Source: Olleya namhaensis (GTDB taxonomy: Bacteria > Bacteroidota > Bacteroidia > Flavobacteriales > Flavobacteriaceae). From it: a stretch of DNA of 64,000 bases. The notes beneath the pieces are model-generated. The model ran no database searches and was not told the origin of the DNA. It saw only the letters and a program-made list of their open reading frames with translations. The stretch is taken from contig NZ_FORM01000005.1 in the NCBI RefSeq assembly GCF_900114005.1, positions 124,001-188,000 of the forward strand. Direction: 5' to 3'. The position numbers were made by a program, and so were the translations under genes. This document shows positions 1 to 8,086 of this stretch, piece by piece. The number at the start of each line of letters is the position of its first letter. Position 1 is the first letter of the stretch.

Positions 1-805
1 ACTCTAAATAGGGTGCTAAATTAATATACGACGCGTTAACGCTTAAACTGTTTTTGCCCCATATTTGTGTGTTTCCTAAACTAGCTCCGACACTCATGAT
101 ACCAATATCTGTTTTTTCTTGATCAGGTTGATTTATGGTATTAAGCTCTAAAACACTAGATAAGGCTTGCCCATACTCGGCACTATAACCACCTGTTGAA
201 AAGGTAATTCCGTCAAATAAAAATGGCGAGTAGCGACCACGCGTTGGAATGTTATTTGTGGTTGGAGCATAAGGCGTAAATACACGCATCCCGTCAATAA
301 ATATTTGTGTTTCTTCTGCTTCTCCTCCACGTACAAACAAGCGCCCATCCTCGGATACTGTTGTGGTCCCTGGTAAGGTTTGTAATGCGCCTACAAAATC
401 GCCTAAAGCACTTGCTGTAGTAACTACATCCAAGGGTTTTAATACCGATACTTTACTATTATCTCCTGCTGCAAAGGTCCCGGCTGATATAACGACTGCG
501 TCCAAAGTGTTTACGTCTTCTTTTAAGACTATTTTTATGTTTTTTAAAGCTGTTACTGTTTTGACTATTGTTAAGGTCTCAAAAGACACGAAAGACGTAA
601 CCAGACGTTGTTGCCCTGTGGCTGTTGTTGTAAAACTAAAACTACCATCGGCTAGTGTACTTGCGCCATCATACGTCCCATCTAGATATACATTTGCTCC
701 TAAAACGGGTTGGTTATTGGTGTCTGTTACGGTACCTGAGATTGTGTTTTGAGATAGTCCTAGCGTACTGATAATTAATGTTAATAGGGTTAGTGCAAGT
801 TTCAT
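1..805 (-). CDS. TonB-dependent outer-membrane receptor, N-terminal part (runs off left edge)
   Basis: The minus strand is open from ATG at 805 to the window edge (about 268 codons), so the C-terminal beta-barrel is missing. Residues 1-18 form a signal peptide ending LGLSQ. A carboxypeptidase-regulatory-like (CarboxypepD_reg) domain follows (ISGTVTDTNNQPVLGANVY), and then a plug domain with typical wording (LQTLPGTT, LFVRGGEAEETQIFIDGM). Such receptors import siderophores, glycans or other ligands through the outer membrane using TonB energy; the substrate cannot be told from the N-terminus. No SusD partner is visible on this side. The family call is firm and the ligand unknown. Confidence 0.9.
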   Translation of the reverse strand, partial: MKLALTLLTLIISTLGLSQNTISGTVTDTNNQPVLGANVYLDGTYDGASTLADGSFSFTTTATGQQRLVTSFVSFETLTIVKTVTALKNIKIVLKEDVNTLDAVVISAGTFAAGDNSKVSVLKPLDVVTTASALGDFVGALQTLPGTTTVSEDGRLFVRGGEAEETQIFIDGMRVFTPYAPTTNNIPTRGRYSPFLFDGITFSTGGYSAEYGQALSSVLELNTINQPDQEKTDIGIMSVGASLGNTQIWGKNSLSVNASYINLAPYLE

Positions 806-1010
806 AATAAAAAATGGTTTTTGATTGTTTGACTCTGCAAAGATGCACGGAGGACTAAGGGTTTTAAATTATTAAATCCCGAAGTGTTGATTTTTACGGA
901 TGAGCTGCGTTAGCGGTTGCAGTGGTATCCTTTTTTTGCTGCCACTTATGGCAAAAAAAGATTTTAACGGAAAACGCGACCCTTGTGGTAACGCCCAAAA
1001 AAAATAATTC

Positions 1011-1018
1011 TAAATTTG
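1011..1018 (+). promoter_or_regulatory. -7 promoter element of the sigma-factor gene
   Basis: TAAATTTG matches the Bacteroidota -7 consensus TAnnTTTG and lies about 53 bases before the TTG start of the ECF sigma gene. No convincing -33 element was found. Seen in sequence; promoter activity is inferred. Confidence 0.5.
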
Positions 1019-1070
1019 TGTAACGTCTTTATAATTTTAACTACTAATAGTTAAACTAACCAAATAACCA

Positions 1071-1565
1071 TTGAGTAAACCATTAGAACAAAATTTTGTT
1101 GAATTGTTAGAGCAGCACCAGAATATTGTACATAAAGTTTGTAGACTTTATACCAATAACTATGATGCGCACAACGATTTATTTCAGGAAATAACCATCC
1201 AGCTATGGAAGGCTTTCCCGAAGTTTAGAGGGGATAGTAAATTTAGCACTTGGATGTATCGTGTGGGCTTAAATACCGCCATTACATTATACAGAAAGTC
1301 TAAACGTACTATCAACACTCAGCAATTTGACACAGTACAGTTTAAGATTAGTGCAGAGGAATATGATAGCACTGAGGAGGACCAATTAAAATTATTATAC
1401 AACGCTGTCCACCAATTAAATGATATTGAAAAGGCTTTAGTCTTTTTGTATCTGGAGGACAAAAATTATAAAGAGATAAGTGAAACAATGGGTATTACTG
1501 AGGTTAATGCTAGAGTGAAGATGAACAGAGTGAAAACCAAATTAAGAACCATTTTAAATCCGTAA
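1071..1565 (+). CDS. RNA polymerase sigma factor, ECF (sigma-70 family)
   Basis: A 164-residue protein with sigma region 2 (about residues 12-78, including DLFQEITIQLWKAFPKFRGD and STWMYRVGLNTAI) and region 4 (about 110-160, ending in a helix-turn-helix with YKEISETMGITEVNARVKM). Length fits ECF factors, which redirect RNA polymerase to stress or envelope genes. The start is TTG; no in-frame ATG lies nearby, and a TAnnTTTG promoter element sits upstream. It is followed after three bases by a small four-helix membrane protein that probably shares its transcript and may act as its regulator. The target regulon is unknown. Confidence 0.9.
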   Translation: MSKPLEQNFVELLEQHQNIVHKVCRLYTNNYDAHNDLFQEITIQLWKAFPKFRGDSKFSTWMYRVGLNTAITLYRKSKRTINTQQFDTVQFKISAEEYDSTEEDQLKLLYNAVHQLNDIEKALVFLYLEDKNYKEISETMGITEVNARVKMNRVKTKLRTILNP

Positions 1566-1568
1566 CCT

Positions 1569-2201
1569 ATGGATGAATTAGAATTATTAAAAAAAGACTG
1601 GGTTAAGAGTGACGATAAATTTGAAAGAAAATCGACTGCCCAACTATATCCAATGCTATTAAAAAAATCGTCTAGTATTGTAAAGACGTTATTTTATATA
1701 AGTATTGCAGAACTGGTGTTTTGGGTCGCCATAAATACAATACCTTTTTTGATGTCTGATGCTTACAGAGCCAAACATGAAGAAATGTATACTAGTAATA
1801 TGTTTATAATTTTAAGCCTTTTGTCTTATGCTATTATATTACTTTTTGTGTATTTATTATACCGATCGCACAAATCAATTTCTGTTACAGACAATGCAAA
1901 AAAATTGATGCAAAACATATTAAAAACTAGAAAAATCATTAAATACTATGTGCTTTATAATTTAGTTTTGGCATCCGTATCAATGATCTTAGCGTTTATA
2001 TACACTAGTAGTCATGACCCCTTATTAGCTGAAAAAATTGATCATTTCACTAACAAGCAATATATAGCAATGATTGGAATGTTTATGTTAGTTACTATCG
2101 TTTTTGTAGCTGTTATATGGCTGTTTTACAAGTTACTTTACGGTATCCTTTTAAGGCGATTAAATAGAAACTACAAAGAATTAAAGAAGATTGAAGTTTA
2201 A
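1569..2201 (+). CDS. Four-helix inner-membrane protein, possible anti-sigma partner
   Basis: Two hundred and ten residues. A charged cytoplasmic N-terminus (MDELELLKKDW) precedes four predicted membrane helices at about 40-61, 78-98, 126-146 and 166-188, with a basic C-terminus. It starts three bases after the ECF sigma factor stop, so the two are co-transcribed. Flavobacterial ECF genes are often followed by such a protein, and an N-terminal cytoplasmic segment before membrane helices is the layout of anti-sigma factors. No zinc-binding anti-sigma motif (HxxxCxxC) is visible, so the regulatory role is inferred from position only. Confidence 0.7.
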   Translation: MDELELLKKDWVKSDDKFERKSTAQLYPMLLKKSSSIVKTLFYISIAELVFWVAINTIPFLMSDAYRAKHEEMYTSNMFIILSLLSYAIILLFVYLLYRSHKSISVTDNAKKLMQNILKTRKIIKYYVLYNLVLASVSMILAFIYTSSHDPLLAEKIDHFTNKQYIAMIGMFMLVTIVFVAVIWLFYKLLYGILLRRLNRNYKELKKIEV

Positions 2202-2221
2202 TCTTTAAATAGTATCAGAAT

Positions 2222-2260
2222 AAAAAAAGCCTCAAAGTAAATTTACTTTGAGGCTTTTTT
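2222..2260 (+). terminator. Rho-independent terminator after the sigma operon (probably bidirectional)
   Basis: Perfect inverted repeat AAGCCTCAAAGTAAA / TTTACTTTGAGGCTT with almost no loop, flanked by an A-run on the left and a T-run on the right. It lies between the convergent sigma operon and the acyltransferase gene and can serve both. Confidence 0.85.
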
Positions 2261-2295
2261 ATGGTTGTATGTTTTTTATTGAAGAATAGTGGCTA

Positions 2296-3099
2296 TTAAG
2301 TTAAAAACTCACGTTTTTTATTAAGCTCTTCTTGTGCCAATAACTCCTTTTGAGGTATTACTTTTAAGAACGATGGGTGTTGCTCTATTGCATATTCTAT
2401 TTGCTCTACGATGTCTGCAATAGTATCGTTTTCGTAATCAATTTTTAAAGGTTCTTTAATCTCGAAAGATTGATAAACGTTTTTCTTTTTAATTCGTAAT
2501 CCCTTTTTATCAAAACTACGTCTAAAACCATCAATTACTATTGGTACTACTATTGGCTTATAACGTTTTATTATATGCGCTGTCCCTTTACGGATTGGCT
2601 TAAATGGTGTTGTGGTCCCTTGCGGGAATGTAACTACCCAACCGTCATCCAAAGCTTTTTTAATGGCAGAAATATCAGACATTTTTACTTGCCTGTTTAT
2701 ATCTTTACCTTGACTACGCCAAGTACGCTCTATACTAATAGATCCTGTGTAAGCAAATATTTTTGGTAGCAGACCTGATTTCATGGTTTCTTTAGCTGCC
2801 ACATAATACATGTTTAGCTTTGGATTCCATAAATACCCCACATTTTTAATATTATCATCTCTCCCTTTTAAGGATGCATTAAATACATGAAACATTGCAA
2901 TTACATCTGCAAAGTACGTTTGATGATTAGATATAAAAAGTACGTTAGTATCTGGTAAGTTTTTTATAACGTCTGATCCTTCGATTTGCAAATCGTTAAA
3001 GCCTCTAAAGCGTCTGTGTGTAAACAGACCTAAGATTCTGATTAACCATTTTTTTACAAAAAGAATATGTCCAAAGGGATTTTTTTTAAATAAACCCAT
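2296..3099 (-). CDS. 1-acyl-sn-glycerol-3-phosphate acyltransferase family protein
   Basis: PlsC-type acyltransferase (267 residues from this start) that would transfer a fatty acyl chain to lysophosphatidic acid or a related lipid at the inner membrane. The acceptor/catalytic block is SNHQTYFAD (H59 and D65) and the second block is FPQGTTTP (158-165). Both differ from textbook versions: the H-to-D spacing is HX5D rather than HX4D, and Q replaces E in FPEGT. The reading frame extends to a TTG at 3126, but that codon lies inside a TATATTTG promoter element at 3124-3131, so ATG at 3099 is preferred. The family is clear; the exact lipid substrate is not. Confidence 0.85.
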   Translation of the reverse strand: MGLFKKNPFGHILFVKKWLIRILGLFTHRRFRGFNDLQIEGSDVIKNLPDTNVLFISNHQTYFADVIAMFHVFNASLKGRDDNIKNVGYLWNPKLNMYYVAAKETMKSGLLPKIFAYTGSISIERTWRSQGKDINRQVKMSDISAIKKALDDGWVVTFPQGTTTPFKPIRKGTAHIIKRYKPIVVPIVIDGFRRSFDKKGLRIKKKNVYQSFEIKEPLKIDYENDTIADIVEQIEYAIEQHPSFLKVIPQKELLAQEELNKKREFLT

Positions 3100-3123
3100 A
3101 GTTTTTTTTACATTTAGTAATAA

Positions 3124-3131
3124 CAAATATA
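3124..3131 (-). promoter_or_regulatory. -7 promoter element of the acyltransferase gene
   Basis: On the minus strand this reads TATATTTG, a match to TAnnTTTG. A transcript would begin near 3118-3120, which excludes the upstream TTG at 3126 and supports the ATG at 3099. Confidence 0.5.
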
Positions 3132-3145
3132 GAAAAACCTTTAAC

Positions 3146-3787
3146 TTATAGGGTAGCTTTTAACAAGTCTTTGACTTCGCTTAGCATCATTGCTGTTGCA
3201 CCCCAAACTAAATGTGTCCCTAAATAAAACGCAGGCACCTCAACATCAGTACCGTAACTAGTTTTAACTTTTTTAGAGGTTAGATTACTATCACTTAACA
3301 AATCAGAGAGATAAACCTCTAATAAATCCTCCACTTCTGTCTCTTGTTTGATAAAAGTCGGTGTCTTAGTGGCTGCTCCAATATAAGGTTGCACATAAAA
3401 ATTGCTTGGAGGAATGTATACTTGTGTCATTTTTTTATACACAGTGACTAGCTCTGGATGTACCCCAACCTCTTCATGCGTTTCGCGCAAAGCGGTGTGC
3501 ATTAAATCACGATCTTCCTCTTCTACTTTACCTCCCGGAAATCCTACTTGCCCTGAGTGGACCCCTTTATAGGTTTTTCTTAAAATTAAAATCAGTTTAG
3601 TTTGCGCTTCCAAATCAGGGTAAAACAACGCTAAAACAGCACTTTGCCTTGCATTTTTTATATTATCGCCTTGCTTTTTAACCAACTCTTGTCTGTAAGG
3701 TGGTACCATTTTAAGCTGAGAAGCTTCGGCTGGCAAGGGGATATTTTTTATTTTTGGTAACGCTATGATAAATTCATTAAAATTCAT
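3146..3787 (-). CDS. NUDIX hydrolase, CoA pyrophosphatase type
   Basis: A 213-residue NUDIX protein. The pattern GFPGGKVEEEDRDL followed by TALRETHEEVG is the modified Nudix box of the YPR/CoA diphosphatase subgroup, which cleaves coenzyme A or oxidised CoA to phosphopantetheine and 3',5'-ADP. Upstream LKMVPPYRQEL is also typical of that subgroup. The open frame extends further upstream, but ATG at 3787 gives the usual family N-terminus (MNFNEFI); the extension would overlap the divergent cyclophilin gene. Divergent start codons are only 7 bases apart if the cyclophilin starts at 3795, so the two promoters must lie within each other's coding regions. Confidence 0.88.
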   Translation of the reverse strand: MNFNEFIIALPKIKNIPLPAEASQLKMVPPYRQELVKKQGDNIKNARQSAVLALFYPDLEAQTKLILILRKTYKGVHSGQVGFPGGKVEEEDRDLMHTALRETHEEVGVHPELVTVYKKMTQVYIPPSNFYVQPYIGAATKTPTFIKQETEVEDLLEVYLSDLLSDSNLTSKKVKTSYGTDVEVPAFYLGTHLVWGATAMMLSEVKDLLKATL

Positions 3788-3794
3788 TTTAAAA

Positions 3795-4481
3795 ATGCGC
3801 GTATTATTATTGGTTGGTTTTTGTTTTTTGTTTCTTAATTGTGAAGATAAACAATCCAAATCTAAAACAAAATCAAACACTCCTAAAACAGAGGTCAAAG
3901 TAGTAGAAAAAGATACAACTCCGCAACGCGAATTTCCTTATTTAGATAAGGATAACGTTATGGATTTTTTCTTGGATTACGAGCCTAAAAACCCAGAAAA
4001 CAAAGTACGCATCTCTACTTCTATGGGTGATATTGACATATTATTGTACGACAAAACTAAATTCCATCGTGCTAATTTTATATTTCTAACTAAACAGCAT
4101 GCTTTTGATAATACCCAGTTTCATCGTGTGGTAAAAAACTTTATCATTCAAGGAGGTAATACAGACGATTTACAAGTAGCTGCCAGACGTGGTAAAATTG
4201 GTAGATACCTTTTACCAACAGATACCAACCGCGGTTACACCCATAAAAGAGGTGTAATATCTATGCCAAGCAGCGATATTGAAAATCCTTATAAATTAGC
4301 CTCGCCTTATGAGTTTTTTATAACACAACAAAACGCCTTTCATTTAGATGGCGACTTTACGGTATTTGGAGAAGTTATAAAAGGGATGGATGTTGTAGAC
4401 AAAATAAACGCTGTTGATATTGATAAAGCAGATTGGCCATTACGTAACATATATATTAAAAAAGTAGAAATTATAGAATAG
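3795..4481 (+). CDS. Lipoprotein peptidyl-prolyl cis-trans isomerase (cyclophilin type)
   Basis: Signal sequence of about 15 residues ending in a lipobox (LFLNC), then a linker and a cyclophilin domain from about residue 70. The signature FHRVVKNFIIQGG lies at about 109-121, followed by ISMPSS and YEFFITQQNAFHLDGDFTVFG. It would isomerise proline bonds during protein folding in the periplasm. An in-frame ATG at 3765 is also possible (it would give a 25-residue signal); a TATTTTTG element at 3749-3756 places transcription start near 3760-3763, which fits either. Family firm, start uncertain by 10 codons. Confidence 0.9.
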   Translation: MRVLLLVGFCFLFLNCEDKQSKSKTKSNTPKTEVKVVEKDTTPQREFPYLDKDNVMDFFLDYEPKNPENKVRISTSMGDIDILLYDKTKFHRANFIFLTKQHAFDNTQFHRVVKNFIIQGGNTDDLQVAARRGKIGRYLLPTDTNRGYTHKRGVISMPSSDIENPYKLASPYEFFITQQNAFHLDGDFTVFGEVIKGMDVVDKINAVDIDKADWPLRNIYIKKVEIIE

Positions 4482-4530
4482 CTGCTGACTTTTAAGTATT
4501 TTTAAACTGAAATTAAATTATCCATTTTAT

Positions 4531-6687
4531 ATGAAAAAAAACACTGTTTTCTCTATCCTAACTTGTTCTATTATATTGTTTAGTACAAGTTGCAAGAAAG
4601 ATACTGATACTACTGAATCCTCTGAAACTATGAGCGACAATTTATTACTTCAAGACTATACAGGACCTTACGGTGGTGTTCCTGCGTTTGACAAAATGAA
4701 AGTCGAACAAATAGAACCTGCTGTTATTGCTGGAATGGAACAAGGCTTAAAAGATATTGAAGCCATTGCTAATAATACAGATGCACCTACTTTTAAAAAC
4801 ACTATCGAAGCAATGGAACGTGCTGGTAGTGGTTTGGACAATGTATTTACCTACTACGGGATTTTTGGTAGTAACATGAGTAGTCCAGAATTTAGAGAAG
4901 TACAAGGTAAACTAGCACCTAAATTATCTGAATACACGTCAAAAATTAATCAAAACGAAGCGTTATTTAAGCGTATTAAATCGGTTTATGATGCGTCACA
5001 AAAAACACCATTAGAAGCTGACCAACAGCGTGTTTTAGAATTGACTTACAAGCGTTTTGAAATGAATGGTGCCGAATTAGATGACGTTAAGAAAAAGCGT
5101 TATGCGGAAATTAATAAAGAGCTATCATCACTTTACAATAAGTTTGGAGACAATGTTTTACATGACGAAGAAAACTATATTACCTATTTAACAAAAGACC
5201 AATTAGACGGTCTAAGTGAAGGATTTATTAAGTCTGCAGCAAAAATAGCAACAGATAATGGTAAAGATGGTCAATATGCCATTACCAACACTAGATCTTC
5301 AATGGATCCGTTTTTAACGTATAGCACAAATCGCGAATTACGTAAGCAAGTTTGGACAAACTATTACTCTAGAGGAGATAACGGAGATGAATTTGATAAT
5401 AATACGCTTATCGCGGAAATTCTAAAACTTAGAAGAGAACGTGTTGAATTATTAGGTTATAAAAACTTTGCCGAATGGCGTTTACAAGACCGTATGGCTA
5501 AAACACCAGAAAATGCTATGCAATTAATGCTTGCTGTTTGGCCTGCTGCTATTGCGAGAGTAAAAGAAGAGGTTGCAGATATGCAAACGGTTGCAGATGC
5601 ATCGGGACAAAAATCAGATATTGAAGCATGGGACTACCGTTACTACGCAGAAAAAGTAAGACAAAAAAAGTATAACTTAGATAGTGATGAGGTTAAACAA
5701 TACTTACAACTAGATAAATTAACGGAAGCTTTATTTTATACTGCTGGTCGTTTATTCAATTATAAATTTACACCTGTTGCAGAAGGTAAAGTACCAGTGT
5801 TTCATGAAGATGTAAAGGTTTGGGAAGTAACAGATTTAGATTCTGGAAAAGCAATTGGTTTATGGTATTTAGATCCTTTTGCTAGACCAGGAAAACGTTC
5901 TGGTGCATGGGCAACAACTTATAGAAGTCATACTACACTTGACGGACCAAAAACAGTCTTAGCCTCAAACAATTCTAACTTTGTAAAAGCAGCTCCAGGA
6001 GAAGCAGTATTAATTTCTTGGGATGATGCGCAAACATTTTTTCATGAGTTTGGACACGCACTCCACTTCTTCTCTTCTAATGTAAAATACCCAACCTTAA
6101 ATGGAGGTGTTAGAGATTACACAGAGTTTCAAAGTCAGTTGTTAGAACGTTGGTTATCTACAGACGAAGTGATTAATCAATTTTTAGTACATAATAAAAC
6201 AGGAGAACCAATTCCAGCTAGTTTAGTTGCTAAAATTAAAAAAGCCTCAACTTTTAATCAAGGTTTTGGTACTACCGAATATTTAGCATCTGCATTAATG
6301 GACATGAAATTACACCTTGCTGATCCTGAAAATATTGATATTGATAAATTTGAACGTGAAACGTTAGCTGAATTAAAGATGCCTAAAGAATTACCAATGC
6401 GTCACAGAACACCGCATTTTGGTCATGTTTTTTCTGGCGAAGGTTATGCAACAGCGTATTATGGTTACATGTGGGCAGATGTCTTAACTAGTGATGCATC
6501 AGAAGCATTTAAAGATGCTCCAGGTGGTTTTTATGATAAAGAAGTGGCTGACAAATTAGTCAAGTATTTATTTGCTCCAAGAAACAGTATGGATCCTGCT
6601 GAAGCGTTTAGAAAATTTAGAGGACGTGATGCTAAAATTGAAGCTTTATTAAGAGATAGAGGGTTTCCTGTGCCAACAGAAAACTAA
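4531..6687 (+). CDS. dcp: M3 family metallopeptidase (peptidyl-dipeptidase Dcp-like), lipoprotein
   Basis: A 718-residue zinc peptidase. The N-terminus is a lipoprotein signal (SIILFSTSC, C21). The catalytic zinc motif is FFHEFGHALH (H505, E506, H509), and the third zinc ligand is E532 in DYTEFQSQLLE, aligning with E502 of thimet oligopeptidase. The C-terminal blocks RHRTPHFGHVFSGEGYATAYYGYMW are split here as MRHRTPHFGHVF and GYATAYYGYMWAD, typical of Dcp/OpdA, where they bind substrate. It probably degrades peptides, releasing dipeptides, at the periplasmic side. Dcp is preferred over oligopeptidase A by overall pattern. It is a single gene with its own terminator. Confidence 0.92.
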   Translation: MKKNTVFSILTCSIILFSTSCKKDTDTTESSETMSDNLLLQDYTGPYGGVPAFDKMKVEQIEPAVIAGMEQGLKDIEAIANNTDAPTFKNTIEAMERAGSGLDNVFTYYGIFGSNMSSPEFREVQGKLAPKLSEYTSKINQNEALFKRIKSVYDASQKTPLEADQQRVLELTYKRFEMNGAELDDVKKKRYAEINKELSSLYNKFGDNVLHDEENYITYLTKDQLDGLSEGFIKSAAKIATDNGKDGQYAITNTRSSMDPFLTYSTNRELRKQVWTNYYSRGDNGDEFDNNTLIAEILKLRRERVELLGYKNFAEWRLQDRMAKTPENAMQLMLAVWPAAIARVKEEVADMQTVADASGQKSDIEAWDYRYYAEKVRQKKYNLDSDEVKQYLQLDKLTEALFYTAGRLFNYKFTPVAEGKVPVFHEDVKVWEVTDLDSGKAIGLWYLDPFARPGKRSGAWATTYRSHTTLDGPKTVLASNNSNFVKAAPGEAVLISWDDAQTFFHEFGHALHFFSSNVKYPTLNGGVRDYTEFQSQLLERWLSTDEVINQFLVHNKTGEPIPASLVAKIKKASTFNQGFGTTEYLASALMDMKLHLADPENIDIDKFERETLAELKMPKELPMRHRTPHFGHVFSGEGYATAYYGYMWADVLTSDASEAFKDAPGGFYDKEVADKLVKYLFAPRNSMDPAEAFRKFRGRDAKIEALLRDRGFPVPTEN

Positions 6688-6707
6688 AACTAAAGACCAT
6701 TAAATAA

Positions 6708-6763
6708 CAAAAGTTTTGATGCTTCTAGATACTTTTCTAGAGTGTTGAAACTTTTGTTTTTTT
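6708..6763 (+). terminator. Terminator hairpin after the M3 peptidase gene
   Basis: Long, slightly imperfect hairpin (CAAAAGTTT ... AAACTTTTG with inner TCTAGA ... TCTAGA) followed by seven T bases. Confidence 0.75.
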
Positions 6764-6779
6764 ATATAATATAATACAC

Positions 6780-7070
6780 ATGAATTTTATAGATTTTATT
6801 ATTGGCGCACTTTTAGTTAATGCCATGCCACATCTTGTTTTTGGACTTACCAAAGCACACTTTCTAGGCTTATTTGGATACAGCCCAAAAGGAAACATTG
6901 CGTATGCCATATTGCAGTTAATAGCCTGTTGTTTAATTTTTTATTTTAACTATGGGTTTGATGCATTGCTCAATAATGGTATTTTTATGGGCGGATTAAC
7001 GGTCCTATGTTTGTATTTTATATTCGGAAAACTATTGGTTGGTTTTTATGGAAAACAAAAACCTGAGTAA
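6780..7070 (+). CDS. Small membrane protein of unknown function
   Basis: Ninety-six residues with three predicted membrane helices at about 5-22, 40-57 and 67-85 and a short basic tail (GKQKPE). The ATG lies 16 bases after the T-run of the preceding terminator. I do not recognise a family; the hydrophobic pattern and lack of any competing frame argue that it is real. Nothing in the neighbourhood suggests a role. Confidence 0.65.
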   Translation: MNFIDFIIGALLVNAMPHLVFGLTKAHFLGLFGYSPKGNIAYAILQLIACCLIFYFNYGFDALLNNGIFMGGLTVLCLYFIFGKLLVGFYGKQKPE

Positions 7071-7276
7071 ACTAATAAAAATTGCAAATACAGTAAAAAC
7101 CCAAAAATAAAAATGGTTTTAAACTACTGAAAAATCTAAAAAGATAGCGCCTAAAAACAAAAAGTAATAATGCCGTATCCTCTTGTTATCAAACCAAATA
7201 ACTTTAAGCTGGTAAATCATATTTTAAGACGTTTTTTATAATTTCAGACCAACAGAATACGAAATAAAAATTAATT

Positions 7277-7879
7277 TTAGTCCTTATATAAATTAGGTAA
7301 ACTAACTTTAAATTTTACAGCAATTAACCTTACGGTGATCACTACAGCTCCTGCAATAATAAATACAAAGTCTGAAGCTAAAGGTAGTTTTATAATTAAA
7401 AAATAAGTGGCTCCTCCTAAAATACAGGCAGTAGCATACACCTCTTTTCTAAATATTACAGGGATTTCATTACACAAAATATCTCTGATAACACCTCCAA
7501 AACATGCTGACATTGTTCCTAAAAAGACACAGATAATAGGATGTAAACCTGCAGAAATTCCTTTTTCAACCCCAACAACAGTATATAGTCCAATACCAAT
7601 GGTATCAAACAATAGTAAAGATTTACGCAAATAATCAATTTTTGATCTAAACGCAACAGCAAAAATAGTAGACAAAATAACAACGTAAATAAACGTCATG
7701 TCCTTCATCCAACTTACTGGAGTTTCGCCAATTAAAATATCACGCAAAGTACCACCTCCTACTGCTGTAACAAATGCAATAATTAAAATTCCAAAAGCAT
7801 CCATACGCTTGTTAAGCGCTACCAATACTCCTGAAATAGCAAATGCTATGGTTCCTAAAATGTCTATTATATAAAACAT
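7277..7879 (-). CDS. TRIC / UPF0126 family membrane channel (YadS-like)
   Basis: Two hundred residues made of two related halves, each with three membrane helices, and the conserved glycine pattern GGGTLRDILIGETP in the first half and FGGVIRDILCNEIP in the second. This is the UPF0126 fold shared with prokaryotic trimeric intracellular cation (TRIC) channels; members have been described as potassium-permeable channels or glycine transporters. A TAATTTTG element at 7897-7904 on the minus strand fits as its -7 promoter box, so the ATG at 7879 is well supported. Substrate not determinable. Confidence 0.9.
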   Translation of the reverse strand: MFYIIDILGTIAFAISGVLVALNKRMDAFGILIIAFVTAVGGGTLRDILIGETPVSWMKDMTFIYVVILSTIFAVAFRSKIDYLRKSLLLFDTIGIGLYTVVGVEKGISAGLHPIICVFLGTMSACFGGVIRDILCNEIPVIFRKEVYATACILGGATYFLIIKLPLASDFVFIIAGAVVITVRLIAVKFKVSLPNLYKD

Positions 7880-7896
7880 ACTCTTTTAATAAAAAG

Positions 7897-7904
7897 CAAA
7901 ATTA
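7897..7904 (-). promoter_or_regulatory. -7 promoter element of the TRIC-family gene
   Basis: Minus strand TAATTTTG matches TAnnTTTG, 18 bases before the ATG at 7879. Inference from consensus only. Confidence 0.45.
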
Positions 7905-8086
7905 GCTTTTTAAAAGACAAAACTAACATAATGTAAACTTTTAATCCTATTTGATATTTGTATACTTCAAATACAAAAAAGCTTGCTATACTTAAACCTC
8001 CAAAGCAAACACATTACCCATTTCTTTTTCTAATTATATATTTTTAACCTATATTGGCTATGCTATTAATTAAATATTCTAAAAAA

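Noticed and set aside
363-752. Plus-strand frame opposite the TonB receptor
   Set aside because: Shadow of the receptor gene; composition is unlike a protein.
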